From NCBI RefSeq assembly GCF_014650115.1, contig NZ_BMUI01000017.1, positions 148,999-212,998 on the forward strand: a stretch of 64,000 nt of DNA. Direction: 5' to 3'. Position numbers and translations under genes: made by a program. This document shows positions 51,573 through 59,100 of this stretch, piece after piece. The notes below the pieces were generated by a model. That model was not told where the DNA came from and searched no databases. It worked only from the letters and a program-made list of their open reading frames with translations. Source of the stretch: Streptomyces olivaceoviridis (GTDB lineage Bacteria; Actinomycetota; Actinomycetes; Streptomycetales; Streptomycetaceae). The stretch's first letter is position 1. Every line of letters begins with the position of its first letter.

Positions 51573-51992
51573 CCGGGCACCGGGGGAGCGGTGAGGCCCG
51601 GAGCGCGGGGCCACCGGGCGCGTCGTAGACGCCGGCCAGGCTCTACCTAGGCCGCGGACCAGGTGCCGTCGGCGGCGCGCGCCGGGTGCGACCGGTGCTC
51701 GGGTGCTCGTCGGACGGGGCCCCGCCCCCGGCATAGGCGGCGGTGGGTGTCGGGGCCGTCGCGGGCGTGGGTGTGGGTGGGTGTCGGGGCCGTCGCGGGC
51801 GTGGGTGTGGGTGGGTGTCGGGGCCGTCGCGGGCGTGGGTGTGGGTGGGTGTCGGAGCCCTCGCGGGCGGAGTGGCGGCGGGCGTCGAAGCCCTCGCGGG
51901 CGTCGGCAGCGGGAGGCGCCGAAGCCCCCCTCGCGGGCGAATCGCGCCCCCGTCGATGTGACATGCAGTCACCGCGTGATTACTGTGGGGCT
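51573..51992. repeat. Intergenic minisatellite, 34-bp unit
   Basis: This 420-base gap has no convincing gene. It holds three exact 34-base units (51747-51780, 51781-51814, 51815-51848) starting GTGTCGGGGCCGTCGCGGGC, and a partial fourth with two changes (51849-51870). Three further scattered copies of the CTCGCGGGCG core follow up to 51945. As 34 is not a multiple of three, the repeat reads through all frames and gives artefactual Gly/Val/Arg-rich or Pro/Thr/His-rich open frames. No spacers lie between units, so it is not a CRISPR array. Confidence 0.9.
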
Positions 51993-52421
51993 GTGATCAG
52001 GTCGTGGGGCAGCGGTGGCGGACGCGCGGGGCGCTCCCGTCGTGCCGCCCTGCTGGTCGGGCTGGTCCTGGTGATCGCCGCCCACCTCTCCGGCGCGGTG
52101 CACGCCTGCTCCTTCGCCGGACCGGACCCGAGTGCCCTGGTGACACAGGGCGTCCGGCAGATCGCGGACGGAGCCGACGAGACGGGTTCGAACGGACCGC
52201 CCCAGCACCGGCACGCGGCGGACGGGCACGTCGACCACACGGCGGACCGGCCGCGTGCAGCCCTGGACGACACCGCCCTCGACGGCGAGACGCACCAGCC
52301 GCTCCTTCCCGCCGGGCTCCGCGGACCCCTCACACACACCGCTCGGCACAGACCGCCCGGTGTCTCCCCCTCCTGTGCGCACGGCTCCTCGCTCGCGCTC
52401 GTCCGCGTGCTACGGCAGTAG
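51993..52421 (+). CDS. Small exported or membrane-anchored His-rich protein
   Basis: The frame from GTG 51993 gives 142 residues: a basic N-terminus (GRAGRSRRA), a hydrophobic signal/anchor segment (ALLVGLVLVIAAHLSGAVHA) and then a hydrophilic region with clustered His (PPQHRHAADGHVDHTAD) and single Cys residues near each end. It resembles small Streptomyces membrane proteins of unknown function and might bind metal. It stands upstream of the PLP enzyme gene on the same strand, with 112 bases between them. Support rests on the signal-like segment and position, so confidence is moderate. Confidence 0.5.
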   Translation: MIRSWGSGGGRAGRSRRAALLVGLVLVIAAHLSGAVHACSFAGPDPSALVTQGVRQIADGADETGSNGPPQHRHAADGHVDHTADRPRAALDDTALDGETHQPLLPAGLRGPLTHTARHRPPGVSPSCAHGSSLALVRVLRQ

Positions 52422-52533
52422 GCCCGCGCCCGCACGCCCCCACCCCCGCGCGGACCGGGGCGTGCCTCGCGCGCCACCCCCCACCCGCACAGCGCCCGCC
52501 GCACGGCCGCCGGGCGTGAAGGAGCCGTACGCC

Positions 52534-53673
52534 ATGCACCCCTCCCTGCCCGGATTCCTCCCCGAAGCCCTGCCCGAACCCTTCCGGACCCGCACCACCC
52601 GCCTCCGGACCGCCCGACGCCCCGCCCACCTCGTCGGCGACACCCCGGTCCTGTGGGTGGACGAACCCTTCGCCCCGCCCGGCCGCGGCTTCCACGCCAA
52701 GCTGGAGGGCGCCAACCCGGGCGGCCTCAAGGACCGGCCCGCCCTGCACATGGTCCGCGAGGCCCGCCGGCGCGGCGACCTCGCGCCGGGTGCGCCGATC
52801 ATCGAGTCCTCCAGCGGCACGCTCGGCCTCGGCCTCGCCCTGGCCGGGCTGACCTACGGCCACCCGGTGACCGTCGTGACCGACCCCGGCATGGAACCGG
52901 CCATGGCTCGCCTGCTCACCGCGCGGGGCGCACGCGTCCTCCAGGTCGCCGCGCCGCACCCCGAAGGCGGCTGGCAGGAGGCGCGCCGCGCCTGCGTGAC
53001 CGAACTGCTGGCCCGCACCCCGGGCGCCTACTGCCCGGACCAGTACCGCAACCCCGACAACGCCGCCGCCTACCGCCCCCTCGCGGCCGAGCTGATCGCT
53101 CAACTCGGCTGGGTGGACGTGCTGGTGACGGCGGTCGGCACGGGCGGACACTCCGCCGGCGTCTCCGCCGTACTGGGTGAGGCCTTCCCGCGCCTGACGC
53201 TCATCGGGGTGGACTCGGTCGGCTCGGCGATCTTCGGCCAGCCGGCGGGACCCCGGCTGATGCGCGGCCTCGGTTCCAGCATCCACCCGGACAACGTCGC
53301 CTACGCCGCCTTCGCCGAGGTCCACTGGGTGGCCCCGGCCGAGGCGGTCTGGGCCTGCCGCCAACTCGCCCGGCGGCACTACGCCTCCGGCGGCTGGAGC
53401 GTCGGAGCGGTGGCGCTGGTGGCCGGATGGGCGGCGCGGACGTACCCCGCCGGGACGAGTATCGCCGCGATCTTCCCCGACGGCCCGCACCGCTACCTGC
53501 ACACGGTCTACGACGACGGCTGGTGCCGCGAGCACGGCCTCCCCGGGCGGACACCGCAGCCGGAGCCCGACGACATCGCCGAGCCGGACGCGCGCGTCGT
53601 GACCCGGTGGACACGCTGCGACCGGGTCCGCGACCCGCTCGCGCGCGACCTGACGAAGGCGGGTGCCCGGTGA
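52534..53673 (+). CDS. PLP-dependent cysteine synthase/cystathionine beta-synthase-like enzyme
   Basis: 379 residues from ATG 52534, behind GAAGGAG. The fold type II PLP motifs are clear: KLEGANPGGLKDRPA with the Schiff-base Lys, ESSSGTLGLGLA as the SSGN-type substrate loop, and TAVGTGGHSAGVSAVLGE as the phosphate-binding glycine loop. Members make cysteine-like beta-substituted amino acids from serine or O-activated serine. The 379-residue length leaves a 60-residue polar tail. Its stop overlaps the MFS gene start (GTGA), and a C-S lyase gene follows, so the three appear to form one sulfur amino-acid unit. Its link to the halogenase cluster is unproved. Confidence 0.88.
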   Translation: MHPSLPGFLPEALPEPFRTRTTRLRTARRPAHLVGDTPVLWVDEPFAPPGRGFHAKLEGANPGGLKDRPALHMVREARRRGDLAPGAPIIESSSGTLGLGLALAGLTYGHPVTVVTDPGMEPAMARLLTARGARVLQVAAPHPEGGWQEARRACVTELLARTPGAYCPDQYRNPDNAAAYRPLAAELIAQLGWVDVLVTAVGTGGHSAGVSAVLGEAFPRLTLIGVDSVGSAIFGQPAGPRLMRGLGSSIHPDNVAYAAFAEVHWVAPAEAVWACRQLARRHYASGGWSVGAVALVAGWAARTYPAGTSIAAIFPDGPHRYLHTVYDDGWCREHGLPGRTPQPEPDDIAEPDARVVTRWTRCDRVRDPLARDLTKAGAR

Positions 53674-54911
53674 AGCGGCTACGGCTCCCGCCGGCCTCCT
53701 TCGACCGGCCGGCCCGGCTGCTGATGGTGAACCAGTTCGCCATCAACCTGGGCTTCTACATGCTCATGCCCTACCTCGCCGACCACCTGGCCCACGGCCT
53801 CGGCCTCGCCGCCTGGGCGGTCGGCCTGGTGCTGGGGGTGCGCACCTTCTCCCAGCAGGGCATGTTCCTCGTCGGCGGCACCCTCGCCGACCGCTACGGC
53901 TGCAAGCCGATGATCCTCGCGGGGTGCGCCCTGCGCGTGGTCGCCTTCGGGCTGCTGGCGGTCGCCGACTCGCTCCCCGCCCTGGTGGCGGCGTCGGCGC
54001 TGACCGGCCTGGCGGGCGCGCTGTTCAACCCGGCCGTCCGCGCGTATCTCGCGGCGGACGCGGGCGAGGAGCGCAGGGTGGCGGCGTTCGCCGCGTTCAA
54101 CATCTACTACCAGGCGGGCATCCTGGTCGGCCCGCTCGCCGGACTGGCCCTGCTGACCTGGAACTTCAGCGCGGTGTGCACGGTCGCGGCCACCATCTTC
54201 GGCGCCCTCGCCGTGGTGCAGTCCCGCGCCCTGCCCGCCCGGCCCCCCGCCGGCCGCGGCACCGGACCCGCCTGGCGGGCGGTCGCCGCCGACTGGCGCG
54301 CCGTCACCGCCAACCGCCCCTTCCTGCTCTTCGCGGTCGCCATGAGCGGCTCCTACGTCCTGGCCTTCCAGGTCTACCTCGCGCTCCCGCTGCACGCCCG
54401 CACGCTCTTCGGCCAGCGGACCGGATGGGTCACCGGCGTGGTCTTCGCCGCCTCGGCGCTGGCCGCGCTGGCGGGCCAGCTCAAGCTGACCGCGTGGGCG
54501 CAACGCACCCTGTCCGGACCGCGGGCCGTCGTGTGGGGGCTCGTGGTCATGGGCGTGGCCTTCCTGCCACTGCTGCCCCGCTCGTACGGCGCGCCGGCCG
54601 GGCTCTGTGCGCTGACGCTGTGCGCGGTGCTGCTGGCCTGGGGCGGGGCGCTGCTCTACCCCTTCGAGATGGACACCGTGGTACGGCTCTCCGGCGACCG
54701 GCTCGTCGCGACGTACTACGGCGCCTACAACACCGCCTCCGGCATCGCGATCTCGCTGGGCAACCTCGCCGTCGGCGCGCTGTTCGACACCGGGGTGCGC
54801 TGGCTGCCGTGGGCGGCCCTGGCCGCGACCGGCCTCGGCTGCGCCGGCCTGGTCGCCCGGCTGCACCTGGGCGGGCACCTCGCGGTACGGCCGGCGCCGG
54901 TGGCCGGATGA
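53670..54911 (+). CDS. MFS transporter
   Basis: The 413-residue protein starts at GTG 53670, overlapping the PLP enzyme's stop by 4 bases. About 12 membrane helices are visible. The loop 2-3 motif is GGTLADRYGCKPMI and the second half has VVFAASALAALAGQLKLTAW. It resembles MdtH/YfcJ-like drug or metabolite exporters. Between two amino-acid enzyme genes, it could export the product of this unit or of the whole cluster. The substrate is not known. Confidence 0.9.
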   Translation: MKRLRLPPASFDRPARLLMVNQFAINLGFYMLMPYLADHLAHGLGLAAWAVGLVLGVRTFSQQGMFLVGGTLADRYGCKPMILAGCALRVVAFGLLAVADSLPALVAASALTGLAGALFNPAVRAYLAADAGEERRVAAFAAFNIYYQAGILVGPLAGLALLTWNFSAVCTVAATIFGALAVVQSRALPARPPAGRGTGPAWRAVAADWRAVTANRPFLLFAVAMSGSYVLAFQVYLALPLHARTLFGQRTGWVTGVVFAASALAALAGQLKLTAWAQRTLSGPRAVVWGLVVMGVAFLPLLPRSYGAPAGLCALTLCAVLLAWGGALLYPFEMDTVVRLSGDRLVATYYGAYNTASGIAISLGNLAVGALFDTGVRWLPWAALAATGLGCAGLVARLHLGGHLAVRPAPVAG

Positions 54912-54965
54912 CGTGTCGCCGGACAGAGGGGTGTGTCCACGTCTCGTCGGCGGCAGGATGGACGG

Positions 54966-56132
54966 ATGGCAGCAGAGAGGCACCCCCTGTTCGACGACCT
55001 GGACGTCCGCGCGCTGTCCCGGCGGCCCGGAGCCAAGTGGAGCCGCGTCGAGCCGGACGTACTCCCGGCGTGGATCGCGGAGATGGACTTCCCGCCGGCC
55101 CCCGCCGTGCGTGCGGCCCTGGCGCGGTGCGTGGACGACGACCTCGGCTACCCCTCCTGGGACGGACGGTCCGTCCAGAACCCCCTACGGGAGGCCTTCG
55201 CCGAGCGGATGCGCGAACGCCATGGCTGGGTGCTCGACGCCGCGCACGTCAGGGAGTTCACCGACATCAACCAGGGCCTCCAGGCCGTACTGCACGTCGC
55301 CACCCGGCCCGGCGACGGCGTCGTGGTGCACACCCCGGCCTACCCGCCGTTCCTGGAGACGATCGCGAGCATGGGGCGGCGCCCGCACCCGGTGCCGTAC
55401 ACACCGGACGGCGACACCTGGACGTTCGACGCCGACCGGCTCGACCGGGAACTGCGGGAGAGGCCCGCACGGGTGCTGCTGCTGGTCAACCCGCACAACC
55501 CGACAGGACGCGCGCTGCGCCGCGAGGAACTTCAGGCACTGGCGGGGCTCGCCCTCCGCCACGGCCTGCTGGTCGTCGCGGACGAGATCCACTCCGACCT
55601 CGTCCACGCCCCGCACCGGCACCTCCCGTTCGCCTCCCTCTCGGCCGAGGTGGCCGCGCGCACGGTGACCCTGACCTCGGCCACGAAGGCGTTCAACGTG
55701 CCGGGACTGCGCTGCGCCGTCGCCCACGTCGGCGCGGCCGGGGTGCGCGAGGCGCTGGCGCACCCCACCCATCTGTACGGCGAACCGAACACCTTCGGTG
55801 TCGCGGCCACCCTGGCCGCCTGGCGGGACGGGGACGCCTGGCTGGCCGAGCTGAGGACGGTCCTGGCGCGCAACGCCGCGCTGGTCGGTGAGGAGCTTCC
55901 GCCCGGTGTGCGCCACCGCATGCCCCAGGCGACGTTCCTCGCCTGGCTCGACTGCCGTGAGCTGGACCTGGACACCGACCCGCAGACCTTCTTCCTGAAG
56001 AAGGCACGGGTCCTGCTCAACGACGGCCGCACGTTCGGAGTGGAGGGCGAGGGCTTCGTACGGCTCAACTTCGGGACGTCGGAGGGCATCCTGCGGGACA
56101 TCCTGCACCGGATCCGGAACGCCCTGACCTGA
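54966..56132 (+). CDS. PatB/MalY-like PLP-dependent C-S lyase (class I/II aminotransferase fold)
   Basis: 388 residues from ATG 54966; GTG 54933 would add 11 residues. The opening KWSRVEPDVLPAWIAEMDFP and LGYPSWDGRSVQN are hallmarks of the MalY/PatB group of C-S beta-lyases. PLP contacts include NPHNPTGRA, VADEIHSDLV and the Schiff-base Lys in TSATKAFNVPGLRC. The group cleaves cystathionine or cysteine S-conjugates to pyruvate, ammonia and a thiol. It follows the MFS gene by 54 bases. Some members instead perform transamination, so the reaction is not certain. Confidence 0.9.
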   Translation: MAAERHPLFDDLDVRALSRRPGAKWSRVEPDVLPAWIAEMDFPPAPAVRAALARCVDDDLGYPSWDGRSVQNPLREAFAERMRERHGWVLDAAHVREFTDINQGLQAVLHVATRPGDGVVVHTPAYPPFLETIASMGRRPHPVPYTPDGDTWTFDADRLDRELRERPARVLLLVNPHNPTGRALRREELQALAGLALRHGLLVVADEIHSDLVHAPHRHLPFASLSAEVAARTVTLTSATKAFNVPGLRCAVAHVGAAGVREALAHPTHLYGEPNTFGVAATLAAWRDGDAWLAELRTVLARNAALVGEELPPGVRHRMPQATFLAWLDCRELDLDTDPQTFFLKKARVLLNDGRTFGVEGEGFVRLNFGTSEGILRDILHRIRNALT

Positions 56133-56142
56133 GGCCGCCGGT

Positions 56143-56935
56143 GTGTCCGCCGGCCGCACCGTGACCGGGTACCGGCCGAGCGACCACCGCTGGCACAAGG
56201 GACTCCAGATGACGGCCAGTCACCTGTCCGGACAGAACTTCTGGGGCGGCAACAGCTATGTCCACGGCCAGGGGTACCTGGCGCTGCCCGACCGGGTCGG
56301 GTCCATGCGCCACGACGGCTTCACGGCACTGCGAGCCGAGCGCGAACGTCTGGCGCTCACCGAGGAGTTGACCTGGACCGAGCACGGCGGACGGGAATGG
56401 GCCCAGGAGGTACGGGGGGATCGAGGTGCACTCGGTGGACGAGGCGGCCGGAGCCTGGGCGCTGGACTGGTCGATCCGGCTCACCAACACCCGTGCCGAT
56501 CCACTGGTGTTCGGCTCCCCGACCACGGCCGGCCGTGATATGTCCGGGTACACGGGCCTCCAGGGGCGCGGGCCACGCGACTTCACCGGCGGCCGTGTCC
56601 TCGCCCCCGGCACCGGGGACTTCGGCGCCGAGAAGCTGATGGGCGGTCAGGGATAGTGGCCGGCCTTCGCCGCCGAGCACGACGAGAGCGACGGGCACTC
56701 CACGCTGGTCTTCGCGCACGTCCCGGAGAACCTGGACGGGACGTCCGCGATCCACGAGTCCCACTGGTTCGTGCGCGCCGAGCCCGTCCCGACGGTCGCC
56801 TTCTCCTGGGCGTTCTTCGAGGAGTTCACGCTGGAGCCGGTGGAGTCCTTCGACTACCGCTACCGGGTGGTGATCGCCGACGGGGTCTGGGACCGCGACC
56901 GGATCGCCGCCCACCTGGAGGGCCTGCCGTGGTGA
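56143..56935 (+). pseudogene. Decayed PmoA-family (DUF6807) gene
   Basis: Three pieces match one protein of the PmoA family. Frame 1 from 56143 gives TGYRPSDHRWHKGLQM and SGQNFWGGNSYVHGQGYL. A run of six G at 56414-56419 then shifts the frame by +1, and frame 2 continues with WALDWSIRLTN, LVFGSPTTAGRDMSGYTGL and RGPRDFTGG. A TAG at 56654-56656 interrupts it, where the family expects a Trp, and the same frame goes on with FAAEHDES, STLVFAHVPENLDG, HWFVRAEPV and FFEEF to the natural stop at 56933-56935. The N-terminal 40 or so residues are missing; the remnant starts 10 bases after the C-S lyase stop. Confidence 0.85.
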
Positions 56936-57038
56936 ACGGCCCCGCCGCACCGGGCGGGTCGGAGCCGGGGCGCCGCCCGCGCCCTCGGCGGTCGCGAGGC
57001 CGGCCGTGCGGCGGGCTCGTGCGGGAGGGTTCCGGTGG

Positions 57039-58964
57039 TCAGGGCAGGGGGCGGCACAGCAGGGCCGCCGGGCCGGGGCGGCTGCCCACGCGGGTGGTGA
57101 AGGCGATCCCGGCGGCGTACTCGGTCGCCGCGCACTGGCCCTTGAAGGCGCCGTCCGCGAAGTCCCCGCCGGCGCCGTCGGCGGGACGGTTGTCGGACCG
57201 GTCGAACCACACCGTGCGCCCGGCGCCCGGCAGCGCGGTCCGCGCCGGGACGCACAGTGCCGCCGACACGCGCTCTCCCCGCAGGCTGTAGCCGATGAGG
57301 AACTCCCCGGCGGGACACTGGTACTTGGTGTACCCGGACGCCCAGTCCCCGCCGCCCGGCACGTACCGCTCATCGGTGACGACCGTCTGGCGGGCGTCGG
57401 CGGCGCGCAGCTCTCCCGCCCCGGCGTCGGTGCACAGACCACGCCCGCCGGTGTGGCTCAGCCCGGCCAGCCTCGTACCGTCGGGGCAGGCCGCCTTGTA
57501 CGCTCCCGGATCCCAGTCGCCCGTGGCGCGCACCCGCGGCGACGTCACCGCGTCTGAGTGATCGGTGCTCAGCATGCGCCAGAGCGGGACGGACGCCACG
57601 GGGCCGGTCGTGCCCGGCGCGGACATCAGACGCTGCCACGCGGTGGCGCGCCAGTCCCCGGGGTCGAGGATGCCGGAGCGGTGCCCCGCCGTGTCGTAGC
57701 GCAGCAGGGCCCAGTCGTCGTGGCCCTCGAAGCCGACCAGCGGCCAGAACGCGAAGTCGGCGTCGTGGTCCGCGAAGTAGTCGGTGACATGGCCGAACCA
57801 GGCGCGGGCCGCCGTGTTCGTCTCGCCCGACCCGATGCCGAACTCGCTCACCCAGACGGGCGCGGTGTAGTGCCGGCCGGTCTCCTCCACGAAGAACGCC
57901 TCGTCGTCCAGCGCCGCGGCCAACTCGGCGGGGGACAGGTCCTGGTAGCGGGCGTCGTGGGTCTCGCCGATTCCCGTGGCGCCGCTGTGGCGGGGACCTG
58001 TGTAGCCGTAGAAGTGGGCGGAGTAGACCAGTTTGCGGGCGTCCACGAGGGTGTGCGACAGGGTGCGCGCGGGGGTGAGCACCGGCCGGCCGTGGGGGAG
58101 TCCGTCCACGGGCACACCGGTCCAGTTGATGCCCTCGATCACGATGAGGAGGCGCGGGTTCGCCTCGGTGAGGATGCGGTCGGCGGCCAGCCGGGCCGCG
58201 TCGTACCAGTCGTGGTCGTCCCCCAGGCCCCAGTTGGGGTCGTCCAGCACGTCACGCCGGACCTCGTTGTACAGATCGGCGCCGACCACGCGCGGCACGG
58301 AGGCGTAGCGACGGGCCATGAACACCCAGTCGTCCACCCACCGCGCGGTGGACTGCCCGCTGTTCCAGCGCTCGTTGCCGTCGATGCCGCAGCACCACCG
58401 GGAGGTGTTGGTGTGGTTGTTGAGCACGACGGCGAAACCGCTCTGGCTGAGCGCCTCCACCACGGCGTCGTAGACCTCCAGCGGTGTCCTGCCGCGCAGT
58501 TGGGGGTTGGCCGCGACCGCGCCGTCGGGCACGGGCGCCGTGCTGTGGATCATCTCGTTGGAGAACGGCAGTCGGATGGTGTTGATCCCCAACTGGCGGA
58601 AGTCCGCCATGAGCTGCGGCAGCGGTACGCGGTCCAGGCCGAGCGGTATGCCGTGCGAGTCCTGTCCGGCGTGATGGTTGGCCGGGTCGGTGGTGCTGCC
58701 GCTGCCGGTCCAGGAGCCCTGCGCGCCGTCCCAGTTGGCGCCCTTCAGCCGGAAGCGGTCGCCGTGCGCGTCGACGATGTACCGGCCCCGGGTCGACAAC
58801 GGCGCGGACCAGGCGGCCGGGTCCGGCGTGTCGACGGCGACCCGGGCGGGCGCGGTGCGCGGCGGCACGGCGGCGAAGGCCGCGGCGCCGGCGCCGGTGG
58901 TGGCCGTGAGGAGGAGTCCCACGGCGGTGACGGCGAGTCGCAGCGCGGCTGGTGGCATCGGCAT
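57039..58964 (-). CDS. Secreted GH5-family glycoside hydrolase with three C-terminal Cys repeats
   Basis: About 641 residues from ATG 58964. A Sec signal peptide covers residues 1-30. The catalytic domain has the GH5 features LKGANWDG and INTIRLPFSNEM, the acid/base Glu in DLYNEV and the nucleophile Glu in VWVSEFGIG, so it is a cellulase-like endo-glycanase; the exact substrate is unknown. After about residue 470 come three related 50-residue units, each with a Cys pair: AYKAACPDGTRLAGLSH, YTKYQCPAGEFLIGYSL and FKGQCAATEYAAGIAF. They may be a sugar- or surface-binding region. It is last of three minus-strand glycosidase genes. Confidence 0.88.
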   Translation of the reverse strand: MPMPPAALRLAVTAVGLLLTATTGAGAAAFAAVPPRTAPARVAVDTPDPAAWSAPLSTRGRYIVDAHGDRFRLKGANWDGAQGSWTGSGSTTDPANHHAGQDSHGIPLGLDRVPLPQLMADFRQLGINTIRLPFSNEMIHSTAPVPDGAVAANPQLRGRTPLEVYDAVVEALSQSGFAVVLNNHTNTSRWCCGIDGNERWNSGQSTARWVDDWVFMARRYASVPRVVGADLYNEVRRDVLDDPNWGLGDDHDWYDAARLAADRILTEANPRLLIVIEGINWTGVPVDGLPHGRPVLTPARTLSHTLVDARKLVYSAHFYGYTGPRHSGATGIGETHDARYQDLSPAELAAALDDEAFFVEETGRHYTAPVWVSEFGIGSGETNTAARAWFGHVTDYFADHDADFAFWPLVGFEGHDDWALLRYDTAGHRSGILDPGDWRATAWQRLMSAPGTTGPVASVPLWRMLSTDHSDAVTSPRVRATGDWDPGAYKAACPDGTRLAGLSHTGGRGLCTDAGAGELRAADARQTVVTDERYVPGGGDWASGYTKYQCPAGEFLIGYSLRGERVSAALCVPARTALPGAGRTVWFDRSDNRPADGAGGDFADGAFKGQCAATEYAAGIAFTTRVGSRPGPAALLCRPLP

Positions 58965-59100
58965 GAGGGCAGCCCCTGGGGGTCGGAGGTGGAGGAGCCG
59001 GGCGGTGACCGGTCGACGGCACCGCCCGGCCGGAGTGCCCACCACCGTGCCGGTAACGACCGAGAAGGTCCATACCCACGACGGCCGGCCGGCGTCGGCC

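Noticed and set aside
51747..51870. CRISPR-like repeat array
   Set aside because: The units are directly adjacent with no spacers, and there are no cas genes.
51647..51972. Minus-strand frames rich in Pro-Thr-His across the minisatellite, considered as a repetitive peptide or RiPP precursor
   Set aside because: The unit is 34 bases, so the repeat reads in changing frames; no ribosome site and no leader-like region are seen.
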